Shown here: positions 9,746-22,443 of the stretch, piece by piece
How positions within the stretch are numbered: the stretch's first letter is position 1
Layout: every line of letters begins with the position of its first letter
NCBI GenBank assembly: GCA_031772625.1
Contig: CM062813.1
Coordinates: 696,456,420 to 696,520,419, forward strand
Direction: 5' to 3'
Length of the DNA: 64,000 nucleotides
DNA from: Pinus tabuliformis
Taxonomy: Eukaryota; Streptophyta; Pinopsida; Pinales; Pinaceae
Program-made: the position numbers and the translations under genes
The notes under the pieces: model-generated
What the model saw: only the letters and a program-made list of their open reading frames with translations
What the model was told of the DNA's origin: nothing
Databases searched by the model: none

Positions 9746-11768
9746 TACAATAATTGCTTGGAGCTTAGAAACTAGATCTCCTCTTTGGAAACATAAGGTT
9801 GATTGCAACTGAGGTAAAATACAAGAGTCCTCAAATTTGAAAAATCAAGAGATTGTTTTACATCCAAGATCAACCTTTCAGAAAGAAGAGAATTGCGCAA
9901 AGGGAGAGATGCTAAGCCTCCTCAGTTCACAGCCTTGATAAGAGAAATAGGCTGCCCCAAAAAAGAGCTCATGACCTTGGTAAAAGTTTGTCCAGAAGTG
10001 CTCACAGCCTAAGCAAACATAGCCCCAAATTAGTTCTAAGGGTTTGCAAGAAAATGATTAGTAGTTTCAACCTTACTTTCCCTCAATCTTGCCAATAGAA
10101 GGGTGAGAAAAACCCTTCAACAAAATCTGACTTTTCTGCAAAACAAATCCCAAGGTTAGTTGAAAAAACACACCCCAAAAAAGAGGTATCAATATCTACA
10201 AATAGTCTACAAAGCTAGATCAAGGAATGAGAGTGAGACTCCTCTCCTTGCCTAACTCACAACATGCTTGTATTAACAAATATAATCAATGTAAGCACAA
10301 CATTTAGAAAAATGATTTAAATGGGATAGAATTGATCACAAGCTCAAACCAAAAAGACCTTGCAAACACAAATCAAATGACAAAACTTTTGGGATATCAC
10401 AATGTGGGTTTTTCCAGGTTCATGCTCAAGAGTGAGTTGATTCCTCCAAGAATGTCCCCTCACGCTCGAGACTTGATCCAAAAAAAATTCTTCAAGACTT
10501 CAAATAGAATCATTAGATCCACATGGGTTAGAAAAATATAATGAGAAGGAAATCTTAGAGATTTATATGAAAATCTACTAAAACATTCCTTATCTAGAAT
10601 AAATCTCTAAAACCAAATGCTAGTGCAAGATAGTTCTACACTAACAAATCTTTAGCAAGCATATGGAAATAATAAACACAACATTACCAATAGAAAATGA
10701 AGCTCATGATCAAGAATTATACCACATCCATAGAAGAATAACACCTCATAGTTGAACCCCAAAGTCTTTTATTGCATCAAAGTGTAAGTATACAAATCAC
10801 AATAGTCTCCCCAAGCACAAGAGCTCGTTTTGTCATGGTAGAATAGGAGCCAATGGTTCATTAAAATAGAAAGATGGGAGCAAATCCCAATGAGAGAGCC
10901 TCCATCCAAGTGGCTCAATAGATGATCCCGTTGCATCAATCATGATCTCCTCCATGCAAATTCGTTGGAATGGGAGGAGGACATGTGAAGATGAAGTAGA
11001 GTGGTAGGAGACCACTCTCCACCTCATCTCATGTGAACTCAAACAAATCTCCACCAAACTCTTGACTCTATCTTGAAACTCGAATTGCCTCCTCAAATTT
11101 TGCGATTTTGCTGGAGAACTTGTGGTCTATCTCAAGGGAATTTGATCTTCATGTTTTTTCCTTGATTCTTTGTCTTAGGTGGAGTCCACATCACTTTTGA
11201 ACTTGAATTTATCTCTTGGTGAATTTCCACCTCATTTTTGAGCATATTTGACTTGGAGAGAATCTTTATTTTCTCTCATTTATTTAATTTCTGGCTAATT
11301 TATTGCCATATTTTCCCCTAGACTTAGGAAAAGTGGGTTCTTCGGGTTTATAATTTATTTTTTACCCCTCAGAGTGTCTTAGTAGAAAGTTGAGGTGTAG
11401 AGGTCCAATTTTGACTACTCATACCCCAAACAACTTCTGTAGACATCACTTATTACAATTTACATAGACAATTTATTAAAAATCCCGCCCTGAGAGGAAA
11501 TTTTAATAATTTAAAAATGGTACCTAGACCTAATCAAATTCCACGAAACTTTACGAGTGATCTAACATGGTAATATACATTGACCTTAAACACTAGGACT
11601 CACTCAAGGCCTCACTATCAAGCCACACTCCAGCTTTGGGGTTACAACTGGGAGAAAAACTCAATTAATTATTAAGCGTTGAAAAACATAAATAGTTAAC
11701 CAAGTAAAAAAAACTCCCTAGAGTGAACTCACTTGATAACAAGGTCCTAAGCTACCTAGACCTGTTAC
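9746..11768 (-). repeat. Tat-like LTR (W2, minus), main part
   Basis: On the minus strand this holds, in order, the conserved U3 block at 11740-11580 (hairpin, 'gagtttttctccc', 'accccaaagctgg', 'gagtcctagtg') and a polyadenylation region 'aataaaagactttggggtt' near 10760. It is split by element Z at the GTTAC site (11764-11768) and its start continues at 22444-22639. Small frames (10332-10541, 10833-11096) have no recognisable domain. The low-coordinate boundary is approximate. Confidence 0.5.
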
Positions 11769-12247
11769 TATTGAAAAGTGTAACTAGGTTCAGTCTTCAT
11801 AATGACATGTAATTATGATTTTATGTAATGAGATGTAAATAAGAAAAATGAAATTATTTTATTGACTTGCTTCATGGGTTTCATGAGCAAGAGATTTTGT
11901 TTTTGAGTCAAGACTCCCATTGAGAGTCTTTAGGGTTTACTCATCTAGTCATAAAAGAGTCATTGTCATGTAAATGAAGTCATGTTACACTTTGTAAAAG
12001 GTCAATATTGTCTATGTAAAGTATCCTCCAAGAACTTGTCACCAAACCTCTTCAACTTGGCCTACAAACAATGCAGGAGCTGCTAGATGAAGTTGACCTA
12101 AACTCTAGTTGTCAAGTCAGCCTAAAGGTCAAGCGAAGAAGAGTATATAATATATATAGCCCTACTTGGCCTCATTTGGAGATACACAATTCGTACAAGC
12201 ATTCACTAGAAAAGTGCAAAGAGAAGGCAAGAGAAAGTTACGAAGAG
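11769..12247 (+). repeat. Left LTR of Z (U3 only)
   Basis: Closely matches 13203-13680. It contains the TATA region 'agtatataatatatatag' (12143-12159), expanded relative to 'agtatatatag' at 13577-13586 in the right copy. Similarity stops at ~12247, before the R region. Confidence 0.88.
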
Positions 12248-13202
12248 ATGTCATGGTGAAAAATCATCACAAAAGTAACTCTGATTTGAAGTATCATTGA
12301 TTATTTTTGAACTAACATCTGGATGGGATTATGTAGGATTGTCAAAGGGAAGATCTGTGTATGACTTCCAAGCAAACCATATAGAAGGATATAATATCCT
12401 TCCGGAAATGTGGCATCAAAGCAGAATGGCATAAAGCAAAGCCATATGGAAAATCTAATACATCATTTTCTGATGAGTTGAGGACAGGACTGGCTCATGA
12501 ACAAAAGTGATGAAGTTCCCAAGGGATGAAGACTCTTTATCATAGAAGAAATTCATGACATCAAAGAAAGGAGTTCTTCATGCAGTTGATTGTTTTAGGA
12601 TCTCCACATGAAGAGCTGCTATATGTCCCTGGTTAAGAGGGAGCCTGAGAAGAAGTTTCTTACTTGGAAGAAACTCGGAAATTCCTAAGATAGAAGCTTA
12701 GGTACATTCCTCTGTGATAGGAATGAGTACATTCCTTTAATGGAATAAAACCTCCTGGTTTGAAAAGGAGAGATAGACATGTTGTTTTGTTCTTCACCTG
12801 GGAAGACAAAATGGAGGATTGTGTAATCATTTGGCATTTGATGCTCTTAGGGGATGAGATAGGGCATCCCAGGAAAGAGTAGTCGTGGAGGATTGATATT
12901 CTTTTGGGACTGGGGAGTCCAAGAAAAGAATAGTCCTTATGGAGCATATCCTGAGAGAACCCAGGTGGGGTATGTTCCTAGAGAGACAATGATGAGTATG
13001 TCTATAAATCATTGGTCTCGCCAGCATTATGCTCTGATCTTGTGGAGAGATAGAGCTGTTAGTCAAGGCCTTGCTATATAACAATGTTGGTTGGTATGAT
13101 GCTATACAAATGAGTTACAAATCCGAATTCTTCTTATGAGAGATTCTTCAGATTGAGAAAGTCCAAGGTACCATTATGAATACCTCCCTAGTTAAGAGGG
13201 AG
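12248..13202 (+). other. Internal region of Z, non-coding
   Basis: About 950 bases without a supported gene. Frames at 12660-12947 (minus) and 12893-13081 (plus) show no known domain. It ends in the polypurine tract AAGAGGGAG (13194-13202) directly before the right LTR, as in copia elements. The near-palindrome 'gaaggatataatatccttc' lies near 12385. Confidence 0.6.
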
Positions 13203-14309
13203 TGTTGAAAAGTGTAACTAGGTTCGGTCTTCATAATGACATGTAATTATGATTTTATGTAATGAGATGTAAATAAGAAAAATGAAATTATTATATTGAC
13301 TTGCTTCATGGGTTTCTAGAGAAAGGGATTTTGTTTTCGATTCAAGACTTCCATTGAGAGTCTTTAGGGTTTATTCATCTAGTCATAAAATAGTCATTGT
13401 CATGTAAATGAAGTCATGTTACACTTTGTAAAAGGTCAATATTGTCTATGTAAAGTATCCTCCAAGAACTTGTCACCAAACCTCTTCAAGTTGGCCTACA
13501 AACAATGAAGGAGTTGCTAGATGAAGTCGGCCTAAACTCCAGCTGTCAAGTCAGCCTAAAGGTCAAGTGAAGAAGAGTATATATAGCCCTACTCGGCCTC
13601 ATTTGGAGACACACAATTCGGACAAGCATTCACTAGAAAAGTATGAAGAGAAGGCAAAATAAAGTTACAAAGAGAGGGCTAAAACGAGAGAGCAGAAGGT
13701 GCAACAAAAGAGAAGTGCGAAGTTTCTTCTGAGACATTATCTTCTGGGTATAGCGAAGTTTCTTCTGGGCAATGCGAAGTCTGGGTAGCAAATTCTTCTA
13801 GGCAGTACAAAGTTTGGGCAGTGCGAAGTTAGAGTAGTGAAATTCTTCTGGGGAAGTAAGAGAAAGACTCTTCTAAGTGATGAAAGAGAGGCCGAGTTTC
13901 TCTCTGGAAGACCTAGAGACCGAGATTTTCTAAGGAAGTTGTGAAGTTGCAGTATAAGAAATAGAGACCAAGTTTCTCTAGGAGGAAAGACAGAGGAAGG
14001 AAGAGGCAGAACATCAAGGTGGGTGACAAGGTTTTTGGGAGGAAACTATAGTCAAGGGTCTGTGTCATGGTCTTGGAACTTATCAATTGAAGATCTAGAA
14101 GAAGAATTTAATTGGGTTTTCCTCTCAAGAGGTGAGAGGTTTTGGCCCTAACTGGAGAAGCCTATATACTGTCACTTGTCTCTATTTATTGGTAATTGTC
14201 CTAATGAAGAGAACACACTAATAAGATAAGAAAGAAAGGATCATAAGTCAAGAAGTAAAACATATCACAAGCAATTATCAAGCAAAGAAATTGTTAATAT
14301 TGCATGCCC
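13203..14309 (+). repeat. Right LTR of Z (last 14 bases at 22430-22443)
   Basis: It starts TGTTGAAAAG after the polypurine tract. TATA box at 13577-13586. It is interrupted by Y, and its last bases (ending TCTCAACA) lie at 22430-22443, giving ~1,121 bp in total. The purine-rich stretch 13680-13990 repeats 'gcgaagtttcttctggg'-like units. No gene. Confidence 0.85.
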
Positions 14310-17300
14310 TGTTAATCAAGATTGTCATTGATGTCAATATGGCATTGACTGAGATGTCAATATTCTTGAGATGCCTAGTTCCAGATGATGATGTCATGAC
14401 TCTTGGTTGATAGGATACCATCAATGAAGATGTCAAGTCACGAAGAAGTCAAACCACTAATGAAAGAAGTCCTTGATCTAATGTTGCATGCACTTGATGA
14501 TTTAGACCTTAACTCTTAATGACATATGGAGTCATACACTTAATGATGTCAGACTCTTGAAGAATGACCACACTTGATGATACTTGATGATGTCATACAC
14601 TTGATGGTGGTAACATGGTTGGAGATAGATGTTGCACTATAACATATCACTACACCATTATGTGATGACATGGATGATACACTCATTGCTGGACACTATC
14701 ATGATGACGTGGATGTCCTACATGATCCTATGATGATGAAGAAGCCAAACAATGGAGAAGCCATACTGTCCCAAACATTCCTCATGCTGTCCCAAACTTT
14801 TTATGCATAAAATTTAAGGACAATCACAAAGAAAAAATATTTTTGCCACCTTAGAGGCATCTTTTCTCAATGGGACCTAGACCATCTTAAAGAGGATTTT
14901 TTCCTCTTTCTAACAAGCCCTCACTTGCCCTCAAACTCCCGGTAGTTAAAGAGAAAATGAATTTTTAAGTTAGAAAAATATAATTTTTAAAGCTAGCCGA
15001 CCTATGATCAACCATTCATGTCGGCCTACCTCCAGATAGACGTGTCCCTTAAATTCAAGGTGAAATCCTATATAAATATGACGTCTAGCACCTCATTTTA
15101 GCAATGATTTTGGTGATTTATTCAAAGATAAGGTACAAAATGAGAAACAAGGCTGAGCAGACAAAAAATAATACAGTTTGGGTTATAAATTGACAACTGA
15201 AGCAGCTACAGGAACCTTTTAAAGACTACAGACCTTGTTTTTCATGTTGCAGCCTCCAACCAAGACTATAGGAAGCTGAGGAGCAGGAAAATGTTGTTTT
15301 TGGGCAGATTCTTTTTGAGGACAGTCTTGTGTTAAAGGTCGGATTTCTTGCACAGAACTCAGACCTGCCATCATTACTATGTAACCTTGCTGTGGCACAA
15401 AATTGGAGCATTTTTGTGGATCGGACCTGTTGGAATATTTCTCCACAGGAACTCGGAATAGGCTACAAATCTAGCACAAAACCTCAGTCCAGTGATATTT
15501 GGAGCAACAACAAGATATTTTGAACCTGTTATTAGAGACTTGCGATGACATTTATAGTAGGTCTATGGTGGGTGAAAGTCTGAAGAAACATTGAAGAAGA
15601 CTTGTCAAAGAATAGACCTTGTGATGTCCTTATTGAAGACAATGTAAACCTTTTGTATAAACCTTTGAAATATTGATTGAAGGCCTCATTGAAGCATCTC
15701 TAAGCATAGCTGAAGATCCCTTGGAGTTTGTTGAGCAAATATATTAAAGAAGTTTTTCGTAAAGAAGCCTTAGTGCAACATTGTGTAGACATCTTGAAAC
15801 AGTGGTTTCATTGATCTCAATGGAGCTTGAGTATTGCAGTCACGGGAAGAGCTTTGACCTGTGGTGTGTGTACACATTTAGGCCTCTACCTGTTGCAACC
15901 TTGGACCTTTGTGAGGAAGTGAAGTTTTTGGGCAAGAGAAGTATTGAACAGTGAAGACTTGGGTTGTTCATTGAAGACATCTTGAAGGTCTTGGAGATAA
16001 TATTGAAGACCATGATGCATCGTTGATGTCATCATGAGGTAACCTTGGAGATCTTTGTTTGGGTGACATGAAGAGCAGTGGCGACACCTTCTAAGAAGAC
16101 AAGGTTGTCATTGATGATGTAACGTGGAGACCAAAGTGAAGACTAAGCGAAGATTGATAGGGCTCGTTGAAGAAGACATTGGGAGCCGTGAAGTATAACC
16201 AAATACATCTTGACGAAGTGAAGTTGAGGGTTGGAGCCTTGAAAAGACAAGGTTGGTGCCTTGAAAAGACAAGGTTGGTGCCTTGGATGATAGGGTTGGA
16301 GCCCTAGAGGATCGGAGTGTTGGAATTTCTACATCTAACTGTTAGAAACCCTTCATGTACTTTTCTGATTTATTTTTGCCTACTTGTTTTGATTAATTAA
16401 CAAGTTATTTACCATGTAAACACTGAAAATAAATACAAGTACATGCTCAACACATTACAGATCATCAACTGAAGGAAACAAAACAAGCACACACGTGACA
16501 CCGTTGTTTTTGGACCAATGTCCCCGGAAAAACCCAATGCGGGAAAAGCGGTGCAATTATTTGAGGGTTTTATTATTATGCAATTTCTGAATATAGTCTA
16601 GGTGCCAGAACCGGCTCACCAACAGAGAATAATCTCGGCAGTAGTACCCCTCTACTCGAAAGCAGATAACCCCGGATAAACACTCCGACAGCTCCCAGCT
16701 CCAATCTGCCCCACAAAAAACCCCAGCGTTAGCCTCTAGGGACTGCGTCAGCCCTTTCTGGCCGAACGTCTGCCCAAAATCACCTTGGCTTGCCATGTGT
16801 TAGCCTCTGGAGGCACTGCGTCAGCCCTTAAAGCCTCTGCATCACCCACACTAGCTCTCTGAGGCACTGAGCAACTCCTGGCTGCCTCTGCGTGAACCTC
16901 TAGCTGGCTCTGCGTCCCTCTCTCCCAGCTTCTTTGCTGATCCTCCCAGTACTATCTTTGCTTCTCTACTTCTGTATTCACTTCCCCTTAGCTGCAACTT
17001 TGATCACTCTTTCGATTTCCTCAACAAACCCTGCCGCAGAGAATCGAAATCTTGATCAAATCGGTGTGTTCTCCAAGTGACCCTCAAGCCTCCTCTTATA
17101 CTTTTCTCGTTGACAAATCAACGGCCAAGATTAAGTCCCTAATCAACGACTAAGATTAGATTTGGCTTGATCCATGACTTTTGGACCATTCTAACAGAGT
17201 TTTATATTAATTCACATTAATATTTTATTTTCCCTAAGTTTAGACTTAGGGATTCCATTAAAAATATTAATTATTTTAATATCTCCTAAACTGTTTAGAA

Positions 17301-17726
17301 TCTGCCCAAACCCTTTCTGGGTATTGGAGATCTGATGTGCCTTAGCCTCTCCACCAATTTTTGTGGCTAGAGCACATCCGATGCTACCCCAAATCAACAC
17401 AGAGTCCTCAAGAAACCAGGTCGGAGCCTGAATTAGATATAGGGTTGGAGCCCTTGAGGTTGGTGCCTCTAAATTGAAAAGGTTGGAGCCTTGGAAGTCC
17501 AAGTCGATGCTTGGAAAAATACAGGTTGGAGTTTGGACGATTGAAGATCGGTGTCTTCATCTAGGGTTGGAGCCCTATATATATTATACTTGATTTATTG
17601 TAAAGAAGAAATTAATAAAAACTTTATTCTTATTGTTCATTTTGTGTTCTACATATAAGTGATCTAACTAGTAAAAATAACAATTGAAAAGAAAACTGAT
17701 TCACCCCCCCCTCAGTATTTCCAACA
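14310..17726 (+). repeat. Left LTR of Y, containing a solo X LTR
   Basis: It matches 20142-22424 once 16318-17399 plus one 5-bp target copy is removed. TATA box 'tatataaat' at 15069-15077; polyadenylation region 'attaataaaaactttattc' near 17610. It carries serial 'aggttggagcct/aggttggtgcct' units (about 16225-16310 and 17420-17580). Small frames such as 15219-15446 recur in the other LTR copy but have no domain and are not called. Confidence 0.92.
16318..17399 (-). mobile_element. Solo LTR of family X
   Basis: 1,082 bp bounded by TGTTGG and ATCAACA, with flanking target copies CGGAG (16313-16317) and CAGAG (17400-17404), one base different. The reverse complement matches the 3' LTR at 62969-64000 over most of its length (starts TGTTGATTTGGGGTAGCATC; shared 'ccttggccgttgat'-type and 'gttgcaccg.tttt.ccgcat' blocks). 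No internal sequence remains, so it formed by LTR-LTR recombination. Confidence 0.92.
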
Positions 17727-17728
17727 AT

Positions 17729-17741
17729 TGGAATCAGAGCC
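17729..17741 (+). promoter_or_regulatory. Primer-binding site of Y
   Basis: TGGAATCAGAGCC lies two bases after the LTR. It differs at one position from the usual TGGTATCAGAGCC complement of initiator tRNA-Met. Confidence 0.8.
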
Positions 17742-17797
17742 AGTATCTTGTCACAAGCCTAATAGCTTGAAGGTTGATCCTTAGAGTTAGAACACAA

Positions 17798-19603
17798 ATA
17801 GCGAAGCCAAGGAAGAAATCCTCCAATCGTCCTAAAGATGTCTCTTCCTCAACCGTGAAAACTGAAGACAATCAAATTGGGAACGCTCCATTGTTCAATG
17901 AAAATTTTGATGTATGGAAGGTAAGAGTGAGAAATTTCTTAATGGCTCAAGGTGTTGAAGTATGGGAATCAGTGATTACTGATAGCACGATGGACAAAGA
18001 ATCCAAGGAGTACAATGCATGAGCGATGAAGACAATTTTGAATGGGCTACCAGATTCTATAAAGGCCAATTTGGAAAAATGTTCGTTAGCAAAAGATATA
18101 TGGGACAAACTTCATGACCTTCACTCAAAAGGAGCGTTGACCATGACATCTAGTCAAGAAGATGATGGAAAAGGAAATCCAGAACCCATCAAGGAAGCTG
18201 AAAATAAGAGTAATGACATCAAGACCATAGAAGACCTAGAAGAAGAAGAAAGTAAAGAAGACTTTGAAGAAGATCTCCTGACTAAACTTATAGCTGCCAT
18301 GGAAGAGATTAATAGTTTGAAAAAGGAAAATGAGGAGCTTAAGAAGAAAGCGCAAGATGGTGACTAGGACAAGACAAGGAAGGAAGTTGACCTTTTCAAG
18401 CTTCAAGTACAAGAAAGAGATGAGGAGCTCAACAAACTTAAGGAGGAATTTCATCAAAATAAAAGAAAGCATCATGAAGAAGTCATATCCATGACAAATC
18501 AATTGAATAAGGAAAAGAAAAAGGAAGAAAATTTGTCAAGCCACCTTGAACAAAGACTCAAGAGCTTGAACAAACTTGAAGCAGAGATTGGTCAATATAA
18601 GGAAGAGGTCTCCTCCCTTAGATCTCAACTAGAAGAAGCAAGGAAACAAGCACAAGGAGCTGAGAAGGTGATGGAAGCTTTGGCATTCATAGAAGGACAA
18701 GTTGATGAAGCAAAAAAGGAGAGAAACACCATGACATGCCAACTAGAAGAAAAGGATGATGACATCACCAAGTTAAGATCAAAAATCACTTCTCTTAAGG
18801 CCCAATCATGTGAAGCAACCAAGATGAAGGAAGAAATGGAGATCATTCTATCAAAGAAGGATGAAGAATGCAAGAAAATGAAGGAAGAAATTGTCTTTCT
18901 TAAAAAGGAAGTTGACTTGCTGAATAAGAACTTGAAAAGTTCTCAAACCCTAGATGACATCCTAAGTCATCAAAGGTCTCCCCTTGATAAATCAGGTCTT
19001 GGCTATGCAGGTGAATCCTCAAGCAAGAATGATGCAAACCCTAATGCTTCAAACAACAAGGATGTGAGGAAGCCTAGAAGAAATGTTGATGCTCCCAGTT
19101 CTAGCAAAGGCAAGGAGAAGAGTCAAGACAACTATGGAAGAAATCCTACTCCAAGGAGACTTGCAGATGGTGTCAAGAATACAAAAGGCAATGGATATCA
19201 TCAAAGAATCCCAAGGCAAAAAGACTTTAGAAGTACATCAAGGAAATCTTCATCTCCTAGGTACCAAAGTATATTTCTTGGTTATTGCTATTCTTGTACA
19301 AACTTTGGGCACATGGAAAAATATTGTAGGGCATATCACAAAGACAAATATAATGGTCCCCGTCAATCTCCTAGAAGCAATTTTGCAAGAAGAAGTCATG
19401 ATTACTCATTCATAAACAAGATGGAGTGCTTCAATTGCCATAACATTGGACATATGGCGCGTGATTGTAACTTGACTTGGGTCCCTACACAAGCTAGAAC
19501 CATGATAACCAAGCCAAAAAAGAAAGTCACTCAAGTATGGAGAAGGAAGCAAATTGGATCTGAAAGTCTCTTGAACACTCAAGCCAACAACACATGTTGT
19601 TAA
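17798..19603 (+). pseudogene. Coiled-coil Gag of element Y, broken by two nonsense codons
   Basis: The structural (capsid) gene of Y. The frame opens at 17774 with no ATG. The likely original start is the ATA at 17798 (followed by AKPRKK), i.e. an ATG-to-ATA change. Domains: UBN2/DUF4219-like capsid start (APLFNENFDVWKVRV, ~17886-17950), a long charged coiled coil (~18200-18950, heptads rich in K, E and L), then two CCHC knuckles, CYSCTNFGHMEKYC (~19286) and CFNCHNIGHMARDC (~19430). In-frame stops are TGA at 18020-18022 (context YNA-stop-AMK, fits CGA) and TAG at 18365-18367 (DGD-stop-DKT, fits CAG). Both are C-to-T changes. The layout resembles SIRE-like copia Gags. No pol follows. Confidence 0.88.
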
Positions 19604-20141
19604 TTTGATAAAGACATCTTTGGTAGATATGATATTCCAAATAATGATGATGAAATTATGCCAAAAAGGAGACCATGCATATTGCTAGGAGGAGCTTATG
19701 ATTCATAACAATTCTTGCAGAAGATATCCAAGAAGAGCCCTATAAAACCCTTGATGAGTCACACATGGACAATTTTTATAGATCATCTCTCGAAAGCAAC
19801 TCCATTGAACATGATCCCTTACTAATCTGATGGACTATTGTTGAGGATCTCTTTCATTTGATCACTAAGCAAGTAATCTTTCTTGAGGTAGAGGAGTTCA
19901 TGCAAACAGGGGGAGATGGTTCATCACATGAAGAAATGTAGACACATCTATCATGGACCACATTGCCAGAAGGAAGAGCACCATGACAAGGGGAGTAACA
20001 TACCTATGAAGAACTACTATTCATGAAGAAAAGAAGCAGCTTGACAGGGGGAGCACTTGGGCACCCTGTTTGCCATTGATGTCAAAGGGGGAGAGAATGT
20101 TGGAAGGGCAAGAATATTGCCATCAATGAGAAAGGGGAGAT
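19604..20141 (+). other. 3' internal region of Y with several G-rich purine tracts
   Basis: No gene is supported. Five purine runs of the type 'agggggaga' occur (about 19907, 19988, 20046, 20087, 20131). The last ends one base before the right LTR and serves as the polypurine tract. The decayed frame after the Gag stop may be leftover Gag C-terminus or the edge of a deleted pol. Confidence 0.65.
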
Positions 20142-22424
20142 TGTTAATCAATATTGTCATTGATGTCAATATGGCATTGACCGAGATGCCAATATTATTG
20201 AGATGCCTGGTTCCAGATGATGATGTCATGACTCTTGGTTGACAAGATACCATCAATGAAGATGTCAAGTCATGAAGAAGTCAAACCACTAATGAAAGAA
20301 GTCCTTGATCTAATGTTGCATGCACTTGATGATCTAGACCTTAACTCTATGATGTCAGACTCTTGAAGAATGACCACACTAGATGATACTTGATGATGTC
20401 ACACACTTGATGGTGGTAACATGGTTGGAGATCATTTGATGTTGCATTATGACATATCACTACACCATTATGTGCTGACATGGATGATACACATTGCTGG
20501 ACACTATCATGATGACGTGGATGTCCTACATGATCCTATGATGATGAAGAAGCCAAACAATGGAGAAGCCATACTGTCCCAAACATTCCTCATGCTGTCC
20601 CAAACTTTTAATGCATAAAATTTAAGGACAGTCACAAAGAAAAAATATTTTTGCCACCTTAGAGGCATCTTTTCTCAATGGGACCTAGACCATCTTAAAG
20701 AGGGTTTTTTCCTGTTTCTAACAAGTCCTCACTTGTTCTCAAACTCCCGGTAGTTAAGGAGAAAATGGATTTTTAAGTTAGAAAAATATAAATTTTAAAA
20801 GCTAGCCAACCTATGATCAGCCATTCATGTTAGCCTACCTCCAGATAGACGTGTCCCTTCAGTTCAAGGTGAAATCCCATATAAATATGACGTCTAACAC
20901 CTCATTTTAACCATGATTTTGGTGTTTAATTCAGAGATAAGGTACAGAAACAAAAACAAAGCCGAGGAGATAAAAAAGAATACAGTTTGGGTTATAAATT
21001 GACAACTAAAGCAACTACAAGAACCTTTTAAAGACTACAGACCTTGTTTTTCATGTTGCAGCCTCCAACCAAGGCTATAGGAAGCTGAGCAGGAAAATGT
21101 TGTTTTTGGGCAGATTCTTTTTGAGGACAGTCTTGTGTTAAAGGTCATATTTCTTGCACAGAACTCGGACCTGCCATCATTACTGTGTAACCTTGCTATG
21201 GCACAAAATTGGACCATTATTGTGGATCAGACCTGTTGTAATATTTCTCCACAAGAGCTCAGAATAGGCTACAGATCTAGCACAAAACCTCGGTCCAGTG
21301 ATATCTGGAGCAACAACAAGATATTTTGAACCTGTTATTAGAGACTTGTGATGACATTTATAGTAGGCCTATGGTGGGTGAAATTCTGAAGAAACAATGA
21401 AGAAGACTTGTCAAAGAATAGAACTTGTGATGTCCTTATTGAAGACATTGTAAACCTTTTGTATAAACCTTTGAAATATTGATTGAAGGCCTCATTGAAG
21501 CATCTCTAAGCATCACTGAAGATCCCTTGGAGTTTGTTGAGCAAATTTATTAAAGAAGTTTTTCGTAATGAAGCCTTAGAGCAGCATTGTGTAAACATCT
21601 TGAAACAATGGTTTGATTGACCTCAGTGGAGCTTGAGTATTGCAGTCACCGGAGGAGCTTTGACCTGTGGAGTGTGTACACATTTAGGCCTCTACCTGTT
21701 GCAGCCTTGGACCTGTGTGAGGAAGTGAAGTTTTTAGGCAAGAGAAGTATTGAATAGTGAAGACTTGGGTTGTTCATTGAAGACATCTTGAAGGTCTTGG
21801 AGATAATATTGAAGACCATGATGCATCGTTGATGTCATCATGAGGTAACCTTGGAGATCTTTGTTTGGGTGACATGACGAGCAGTGGCGACACCTTCTAA
21901 GAAGACAAGGTTGTCATTGATGATGCAACATGGAGCCAAAGTGAAGGCTAAGCGAAGATTGATAGGGCTCGTTGAAGAAGACATTGGGAGCCATGAAGTA
22001 TAACCAAATACATCTTGATGAAGTGAAGCTGAGGGTTGGAGCCTCAAAAAGACAAGGTTGGTGCCTTGGAAGATAGGGTTGGAGCCCTAGAGGATCGGAG
22101 TCCTCAAGAAACCAGGTCGGAGCCTAAACCAGATATAGGGTTGGAGCCCTTAAGGTTGGTGCCTCTAAATTGACAAGGTTGGAGCCTTGGAAGTCCAAGT
22201 CGGTGCTTGGCAAAATATAGGTTGGAGCTTGGGAGATTGAAGATCGGTGTCTTCATCTAGGGTTGGAGCCCTATATATATTGTACTTGATTTATTGTAAA
22301 GAAGAAATTAATAAAATCTTTTATTCTTATTGTTCATTTTGTGTTCTAAATATAAGTGATCTAACTGGTAAAAATAACAATTGAAAAGAAATATTGATTC
22401 ACCCCCCCCTCAGTATTTCCAACA
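20142..22424 (+). repeat. Right LTR of Y
   Basis: 2,283 bp from TGTTAATC to TTCCAACA. TATA box 'catataaatatg' at 20879-20890. It contains the serial 'aggttggagcc' units near 22030-22260 with one unit fewer than the left copy, and lacks the solo LTR insertion. It is followed by TGCCC (22425-22429). Confidence 0.93.
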
Positions 22425-22443
22425 TGCCCTAGATTTCTCAACA

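Larger units (their letters stand above)
14310..22424 (+). mobile_element. Element Y: gag-only copia-like LTR retrotransposon
   Basis: LTRs TGTTAATC...TTCCAACA at 14310-17726 and 20142-22424; target duplication TGCCC at 14305-14309 and 22425-22429. The primer-binding site variant follows the left LTR. The internal region holds a Gag gene only; protease, integrase and RT are absent, so Y would need enzymes in trans. The first ~250 bp of the LTRs differ at roughly 5% of sites by eye, so this is a much older insertion than the copia at 546. The left LTR is lengthened by a solo X LTR. Confidence 0.93.
11769..22443 (+). mobile_element. Element Z: pol-less LTR retrotransposon hosting nested element Y
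   Basis: Target duplication GTTAC lies at 11764-11768 and 22444-22448. The left LTR starts TATTGAAAAG (TG changed to TA). The right LTR starts TGTTGAAAAG after a polypurine run and ends TCTCAACA at 22443. With Y (14310-22424 plus one TGCCC copy) removed, Z is only ~2.6 kb. The left LTR is cut short at ~12247, so R-U5, primer site and 5' internal DNA are missing. There is no recognisable gag or pol, so Z is a deleted derivative or a LARD/TRIM-like element. Joining the outer flanks restores a continuous Tat-like LTR, which supports the boundaries. Confidence 0.85.
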
